A DNA stretch of 47,515 nucleotides from the NCBI GenBank assembly GCA_003598975.1, contig QZIJ01000041.1:1-47515 (forward strand), in the 5' to 3' direction. Source of the DNA: Anaerolineaceae bacterium (GTDB lineage: Bacteria; Chloroflexota; Anaerolineae; Anaerolineales; Villigracilaceae). A program made the translations under genes and the position numbers. The notes beneath the pieces are model-generated. The model worked only from the letters and a program-made list of their open reading frames with translations. It was not told the DNA's origin and searched no databases. Shown piece by piece: positions 43,243-47,515 of the stretch (positions within the stretch are counted from its first letter, which is position 1; each line of letters begins with the position of its first letter).

Positions 43243-45189
43243 TTACTGGCAATCGTACAACACCTGCCCGCCCTGATTCGGTCCCTGCGGCTGAGAAATA
43301 TTTGCCGTTTGCTGATTGAACTGTCTCACCACCAAACACGAACCTTGCAACCACTGAACTATCTCCTGCTTGTTGTTCCTCCCACTCATGCCAAACAGCA
43401 CAAAGCGCAACTCTCCGTCGGCCACCATCTGCGCGAGACCGTCTGCACTGATCACGTTATCGCCGCCGCTGAACCCGCCCATGTAAAGCACGGGACGTCC
43501 CGTGGCAATGACATACTTCGCGCCGACTTGCGAACTCTCCACCGCGACCAGATACTTCATCCCGACGGTATTCGCTTCGAGATAATCCAACAACGAATCG
43601 CCCGCATCACCCTCCTGACTTTGGGCGGGCGCGGCCACACCGACACGCGCGTTCCTTCGGCCTCCGTTCACGCCATACGCGGCGGGCAGGTTGCTGTCGT
43701 TGCCGTCCGTCACCGTCAGCGCGGACCAGGCGAGGGGGATGACCAGCAGGGCAGAAAGCTGGAGGGAGAAAGCGGAACGCAGAAGATGAGGCGAGTAACG
43801 GAACAGCGAGACGAACAGCAGGATCGCGCCCAACGCGACGAGGACGAACGCGAGCGGCATCCACATTTCGTTGACGCCGTACTGCCACGCGAGATATATT
43901 TGGAACGCGACCGTCGCTGCAACGCCCAGCGTCAGCCACCATCCGCTTCCCGCGTGACCGTCAACCTGTTTCTGCCACAAATACCCAAATCCACCACCGA
44001 CGACTCCGCCGAGTGCGGGGACGAGCATCACCACGTAGTAGGCGTGGAAGATTCCAGAGACCACGCTGAAGAGGACCACGCACGTCAACAACCATCCGCC
44101 CCAGAGAATCAGCCCAAGATGCGCGCCAGATTCAACGGGCAGTTTGACTTTCGATTGGATGGCGATCACGACCAGCGCGAACAACGCGAACGGCAACAGC
44201 CACGACATCTCCGCGCCGAGCGGCGGCTGGAAGAAACGGAAAATGCCTGGGCTACCCGTCTCGTTCGAGAACGGCGTGCCACCCTGCGGACCATCCACAG
44301 ACGCGACCTGTCCGTTCGGGTTGTCGGGACTCGCGTTCGGGTTGAAACCGTCTGGAGCGGGCAATCCCGCTTGAGGTCCAGAAGGAGGCGTTGGCTGGTT
44401 ACGGCCTCCTCCGCCAAAGAGTCGCGAAGTCCCGTTGTGGCCTGTGATCAGTCCCATCACGGTATTATCGCTCGACGAACCAATGTAGGGACGTTCGCTC
44501 GCGGGAACAGAGTCCACATAAAGTGCCCACGAAAGCGAAACGGCGACCATCACCGCTAGCGCGACCAATGTGAGACCGATCTTCTTCAGCCAACCCGTTT
44601 TCGCGCCGAGGAAGTAGAGTGCGAAAAACGCGGGGAGGGGCAGGTAGGCTTGCAACATTTTGATGTTGAAGCCGAGGCCGACAATGACCGCGCCGAGGAA
44701 CAGCCAACGCGCTTTATCCGACTCGACGGCTTTGATGAACGCCCACGCCGCGAGGAGAAGAACAAACGTGAGCAGGCCGTCTTGTGTGTTGTTTCGATCC
44801 GCCGCAAAGACGACAGGCGTGGTTGCCACTACCAGCGCGGCGATGAGACCCGCCACCGTCCCAAAATGTTTTTTGACAAGATGATACATCAACGGCACAC
44901 TGAAAATTCCCGCGAGAATATTGGGCAACACGGTTGAGAATCCGCTCACGCCAAACACAAGTGCGAACAGCGTTTCGATCTGCAATCCCAACGGAGGCTT
45001 GTCCACCGTCACGGACCCGCCTGGTTCTGCGGATGCGAAAAAGAAGTTATGCCAGGATTGCGTCATCGACTCGACGGCGGCGGTGTAATACGCGTTCGAG
45101 TCGCCGATGGAGTCGATATCCCAAAAATGCAGAGTCGCCGAGATGAGCATGATGGCGATGACGGCGAGGGTGGGAAGATGTTTTTTCAT
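43243..45189 (-). CDS. Membrane glycosyltransferase, PMT_2 / YkcB-like
   Basis: A 648-residue membrane protein of the GT39/PMT_2 fold. The first loop has IDSIGDSNAYYTAAV and GGSVTVDKPPLG, matching YkcB-type enzymes, and a further GT-C feature is RNNTQDGLL. Ten or more membrane helices are seen. A Gly/Pro/Asn-rich external insertion (about 270-320, low complexity) and a C-terminal external domain ending near the C-terminus complete it. Such enzymes use polyprenyl-phosphate sugars to glycosylate lipids or surface proteins. AGGAG before the ATG at 45189 decides the start; an upstream in-frame start is less likely. It is divergent from a two-component pair, which could control it. It converges on the GGDEF-EAL gene with a 46-nt gap and no clear terminator. 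Confidence 0.88.
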   Translation of the reverse strand: MKKHLPTLAVIAIMLISATLHFWDIDSIGDSNAYYTAAVESMTQSWHNFFFASAEPGGSVTVDKPPLGLQIETLFALVFGVSGFSTVLPNILAGIFSVPLMYHLVKKHFGTVAGLIAALVVATTPVVFAADRNNTQDGLLTFVLLLAAWAFIKAVESDKARWLFLGAVIVGLGFNIKMLQAYLPLPAFFALYFLGAKTGWLKKIGLTLVALAVMVAVSLSWALYVDSVPASERPYIGSSSDNTVMGLITGHNGTSRLFGGGGRNQPTPPSGPQAGLPAPDGFNPNASPDNPNGQVASVDGPQGGTPFSNETGSPGIFRFFQPPLGAEMSWLLPFALFALVVIAIQSKVKLPVESGAHLGLILWGGWLLTCVVLFSVVSGIFHAYYVVMLVPALGGVVGGGFGYLWQKQVDGHAGSGWWLTLGVAATVAFQIYLAWQYGVNEMWMPLAFVLVALGAILLFVSLFRYSPHLLRSAFSLQLSALLVIPLAWSALTVTDGNDSNLPAAYGVNGGRRNARVGVAAPAQSQEGDAGDSLLDYLEANTVGMKYLVAVESSQVGAKYVIATGRPVLYMGGFSGGDNVISADGLAQMVADGELRFVLFGMSGRNNKQEIVQWLQGSCLVVRQFNQQTANISQPQGPNQGGQVLYDCQ

Positions 45190-45296
45190 AGAGGCTCCTA
45201 TTGGATTTCTTCTGTGCATGGATTTTTTAAAAGTTTTTATCCGTGTGCGAGGCATCCGCGTAATCCGTGCCCTGTATTAGGCTTATGATTGTCCCT

Positions 45297-45302
45297 ATTA
45301 TA
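45297..45302 (-). promoter_or_regulatory. -10 box upstream of the membrane glycosyltransferase
   Basis: TATAAT on the minus strand, about 108 nt before the ATG at 45189, within the 217-bp divergent gap. No good -35 is seen at 17 bp. The rest of the gap holds ATCCGTG-type short repeats (about 45238-45270). Confidence 0.35.
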
Positions 45303-45394
45303 AAAACGACAGGTTCAGAAGTGGTTTAGCAAGGGTAAATTTCTGTGGTGCAAATTGGCAATTCACGCTACACCAAATCTAAATCAATCTCGTG

Positions 45395-45400
45395 TATCAT
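45395..45400 (+). promoter_or_regulatory. -10-like hexamer 6 nt before the response regulator ATG
   Basis: TATCAT is followed by GGGGAC and the ATG at 45407. The GGGG could be a weak ribosome-binding site, so this is the most ambiguous of the leaderless-type arrangements. Confidence 0.4.
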
Positions 45401-45406
45401 GGGGAC

Positions 45407-46087
45407 ATGAAAACCATCCTCGTTGTGGACGACACCGCCAGCGTCCGTCAACTCTTGCAGGACTACCTCACCCAGCAGGGCTTTCGCATCGTCACCGCAG
45501 CCAACGGGCAGGACGCGCTTTACGAAGCGCGCCGCTCCAACCCCGACGCGATCCTGCTCGACATCATGATGCCGCAGATGGACGGCTTCGAATTCCTGCG
45601 CCAGTATCGCAAGGAGAAGCAGACGCCTGTCATCGTCATCACCGCGAAAGAGGAGGAGACCGACGCCGTTTTGGGATTGGAACTCGGCGCGGACGATTAC
45701 GTCATCAAACCATTTCGGATGCGCGAACTGACCTCACGCGTGCGCGCCGTCCTTCGACGACAAGAGGCCGCGGCCGACCCGAACCGCATCCTATCGGCGG
45801 GCGATCTCGTTCTCGACCCCGCGACTCACACCGTCTCTGTGCGCGGCGCGGCAGCTGACCTGACTCCCCTCGAATTCGACCTGCTCGCCTTGCTCATGTC
45901 CGTGCCGAATCGCGTCTACACCCGCGAGCAAATCTCCGAGCGTCTCGCGGATAGCGGCTTCGCAGGCCTCGAACGCACGCTCAATGTTCACGTTCGCAAT
46001 CTGCGCGCAAAGATCGAATCCAACCCCGCCGAACCAGAATACATCGAAACCGTCTTCGGCGTCGGCTACCGCTTCCGCGCAGAATGA
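45407..46087 (+). CDS. OmpR-family response regulator
   Basis: A 226-residue regulator. The receiver (1-120) has VVDDT, phosphoacceptor D52 in LLDIMMPQMDG, ITAK and the Lys in VIKPFRM. The winged helix (about 130-226) has LTPLEFDLLALLM, TREQISERLA, the recognition helix ERTLNVHVRNLRAKI and VFGVGYRFRAE. It is a DNA-binding regulator of ordinary length. An in-frame GTG five codons earlier (45392) would overlap the -10-like hexamer; the ATG is preferred because the receiver starts there. The histidine kinase at 46178 is its partner. The divergent membrane glycosyltransferase is a plausible target. Confidence 0.94.
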   Translation: MKTILVVDDTASVRQLLQDYLTQQGFRIVTAANGQDALYEARRSNPDAILLDIMMPQMDGFEFLRQYRKEKQTPVIVITAKEEETDAVLGLELGADDYVIKPFRMRELTSRVRAVLRRQEAAADPNRILSAGDLVLDPATHTVSVRGAAADLTPLEFDLLALLMSVPNRVYTREQISERLADSGFAGLERTLNVHVRNLRAKIESNPAEPEYIETVFGVGYRFRAE

Positions 46088-46100
46088 AAACACAACCTGT

Positions 46101-46170
46101 ACACGGATTTCACGGAAAAAAATTAAAAAAATCCGTGTCTGTCCGTCCAATCCGTGTAATCCGTGTACCG
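46101..46170. repeat. ATCCGTGT short repeats with a 10-bp inverted repeat
   Basis: ACACGGATTT (46101-46110) and AAATCCGTGT (46129-46138) are exact complements around an A-rich loop. Two more ATCCGTGT-like units follow near 46150 and 46160. Similar units occur near 45238-45270. The element fills the gap between the regulator and kinase genes and may fold in the mRNA or represent a spreading short repeat. Confidence 0.6.
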
Positions 46171-46177
46171 TATTCCC

Positions 46178-47515
46178 ATGACCCTCACCCGTAAACTCAC
46201 CCTCGCCTTTCTTCTCATCGCGGTCACGGCCGCGGCCATTGTGGCGTTATCCATCCGCCTCACCAATGCGACGCGCCTCAACGAACTTGTCCTCGAACAA
46301 CAGCGCGCGGACTTTGCCGCGCTCATCACCGATTACTACCAGCAAACAGGCTCGGTGCGGGGTCTGAACGAATTCCTGCGCCAAATTAACAACCCCGCGC
46401 CGCAACAACCTCTCCTGAACCAGCCCAACCAATTCAATCCACAGCCTCTTCCGTCTGATCGCCGCAATCTATTCGGCTTTGCTGACGCAAACGGAATCGT
46501 CATCGTTCCACTCCTGCCGCGATTCCCCATCGGCCAACGCGTCCCCGCGGAAATCCTTGCTCACGACACGCCCGTTGTTGTGGACGGAATCTCCATCGGC
46601 ACGATCCTGTCCCAACCCCTGCCCATCGAATTGACCCCGCAGGAAAAGGCCTATCTCGACCGCACCAATCGCGCCCTCACCCTCGCGGCTCTTAGCGCAG
46701 CGGTTCTCGCGCTGATTGTTGGAGTATTGCTGGCGCGCACGCTCACCCGTCCTCTGCGCGCGTTGACCCTCGCCACCGAAAAAATGGCGGGCGGCGAACT
46801 CAATCAGCAAGTCGCAGTCACCTCGAAAGATGAGATCGGCGAACTTGCAAATTCCTTCAACCGCATGAGTCGCGAAGTGGCGCGCGCCAACACCCTCCGC
46901 AAGCAGATGACCGCCGACATCGCACACGACTTGCGGACTCCGCTGACGGTCATCGCGGGCTACATCGAGTCTATGCGCGATGGCGACCTCGCTCCGACTC
47001 CCGAACGGCTGGATACCATTTACGCAGAGATTGACCGTCTCCAGCGTCTCGTCGCGGACCTGCGCCTGCTGGCACACACCGACGCGGGTGAACTTCGCCT
47101 GAACCTGCAATCCATCCGCCCGAAGGAGTTGCTCGAACGCGCCGCCGCGTCCTTCAAATTTACCGCCGAACAAAAGGGGATTACGCTGACTGTCGACGCG
47201 GACGAGAATCTCCCCGAAATCCAAGCTGACGAATCTCGAATGAACCGCGTGCTGTCCAATCTGATCAGCAACGCCCTGCGTCACACTCCTACGGGTGGAA
47301 GCATCTCTATTCTGGCTACGCGCAAATCAGATCTCGCCCCCGACCCCTCTCCTAAAGGGAGAGGGGAGTCAATCCTGATCTCCGTGGAAGACACTGGCGA
47401 AGGCATCCCCGCTTCAGACCTCCCCCACATCTTTGACCGCTTCTACCGCGCCGATAAATCGCGGACAGAGGCGGATGGCGCGTCCTCGGGGCTGGGTCTC
47501 GCCATCGCGAAGGCG
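46178..47515 (+). CDS. HAMP-containing sensor histidine kinase, 3' end beyond the window
   Basis: 446 codons are visible and the frame is open at the window edge. Helix 1 (about 8-28), an external sensor region (about 30-165) with a Pro/Gln/Asn-rich stretch, helix 2 (about 170-190), a HAMP domain (RPLRALTLATEKMAGGEL) and a HisKA helix with ADIAHDLRTPLTVI (H250) come first. The HATPase has NLISNALRHT, DTGEGIP and GLGLAIAK at the cut end. Between the N box and the DTGEGIP motif, residues about 389-397 (APDPSPKGRG) derive from a dispersed repeat inserted in frame. It is the partner of the regulator at 45407, 90 nt upstream. The ATG at 46178 has no good ribosome-binding site. Confidence 0.92.
   Translation, partial: MTLTRKLTLAFLLIAVTAAAIVALSIRLTNATRLNELVLEQQRADFAALITDYYQQTGSVRGLNEFLRQINNPAPQQPLLNQPNQFNPQPLPSDRRNLFGFADANGIVIVPLLPRFPIGQRVPAEILAHDTPVVVDGISIGTILSQPLPIELTPQEKAYLDRTNRALTLAALSAAVLALIVGVLLARTLTRPLRALTLATEKMAGGELNQQVAVTSKDEIGELANSFNRMSREVARANTLRKQMTADIAHDLRTPLTVIAGYIESMRDGDLAPTPERLDTIYAEIDRLQRLVADLRLLAHTDAGELRLNLQSIRPKELLERAAASFKFTAEQKGITLTVDADENLPEIQADESRMNRVLSNLISNALRHTPTGGSISILATRKSDLAPDPSPKGRGESILISVEDTGEGIPASDLPHIFDRFYRADKSRTEADGASSGLGLAIAKA
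47344..47366. repeat. Second copy of the GC-rich palindromic repeat, inside the kinase gene
   Basis: CCCCTCTCC, TAAA, then GGGAGAGGGG forms a perfect short palindrome. Its core matches the copy at 6249-6285. It is read in frame as part of DPSPKGRG in a loop of the kinase ATPase domain. Confidence 0.75.

Noticed and set aside
43162..44559. 465-codon plus-strand frame opposite the membrane glycosyltransferase
   Set aside because: It is rich in Arg and His with no recognisable domain and lies antisense to a gene with clear membrane helices and family motifs. Long antisense frames are usual in GC-rich codon-biased genes.
46469..47284. 271-codon minus-strand frame at the right end
   Set aside because: Antisense to the partial histidine kinase, whose HAMP, HisKA and ATPase motifs read cleanly on the plus strand.
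1..47515. CRISPR arrays, tRNA, rRNA, integrases, transposases or phage genes
   Set aside because: Searched by eye on both strands. No regularly spaced direct repeats, no cloverleaf with a T-loop GTTCGA, no rRNA signature and no recombinase motifs were seen. The repeats found are short palindromes only.

Overview
The window reads as a piece of a Chloroflexota chromosome, most likely class Anaerolineae. This is an inference from gene content: very large GAF/Cache/HAMP sensory proteins, a YkcB-like membrane glycosyltransferase, a LysM-CAP surface protein, and a MaeB-type malic enzyme. It is also inferred from moderately high GC and several short palindromic intergenic repeats. No rRNA, tRNA, CRISPR array, phage or transposase gene is visible. 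The window starts just upstream of one gene and ends inside a histidine kinase.

Region 1 (1-18.0 kb) is housekeeping and envelope metabolism. It holds a small PD-(D/E)XK-like protein and an FHA-winged-helix regulator divergent from a Ser/Thr protein kinase. A tightly overlapped minus-strand operon follows (glycerophosphodiesterase, threonine-dehydratase-like enzyme, secreted GH3-like protein). Next come a coupled DHH phosphoesterase/GHMP kinase pair, a HAD phosphatase with a good sigma70-type promoter and a foldable leader, an AAA ATPase, a GT2 glycosyltransferase, a CAP-LysM surface protein, the ribosome-assembly GTPase Obg, and a malic enzyme fused to a phosphotransacetylase-like domain.

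Region 2 (17.85-18.27 kb) is a 420-bp gap with a -10 box, a series of foldable hairpins and a strong intrinsic terminator whose T-run touches the recX start codon. It may be an undescribed small RNA or an attenuator. It precedes recX and rny, which overlap by 4 nt.

Region 3 (20.5-43.2 kb) is a plus-strand signalling island: a membrane GAF histidine kinase with an overlapping response regulator, a soluble double-receiver kinase, then three large membrane receptors (Cache-HAMP-GAF) that have no kinase domain. All three receptors end in the same roughly 45-residue tail. They are followed by a soluble GAF-module histidine kinase, a threonine-synthase-like enzyme fused to a phosphoreceiver domain, a CheY-like receiver, and a second, canonical-looking threonine synthase. 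Spacing is 31 nt or less, zero or overlapping from the first receptor to the second synthase, so this looks like one operon. My reading is that many receptors feed a shared kinase whose phosphorylation targets include a metabolic enzyme. This is the most unusual system in the window. A GGDEF-EAL protein closes the island.

Region 4 (43.2 kb to the end) has a membrane glycosyltransferase (PMT_2/YkcB-like) divergent from an OmpR-type regulator and its partner histidine kinase, which is cut by the window edge. Five genes have a -10-like hexamer 6-8 nt before the ATG and little or no Shine-Dalgarno sequence, which suggests leaderless mRNAs are common here. A GC-rich palindromic repeat has landed in frame inside two different genes.
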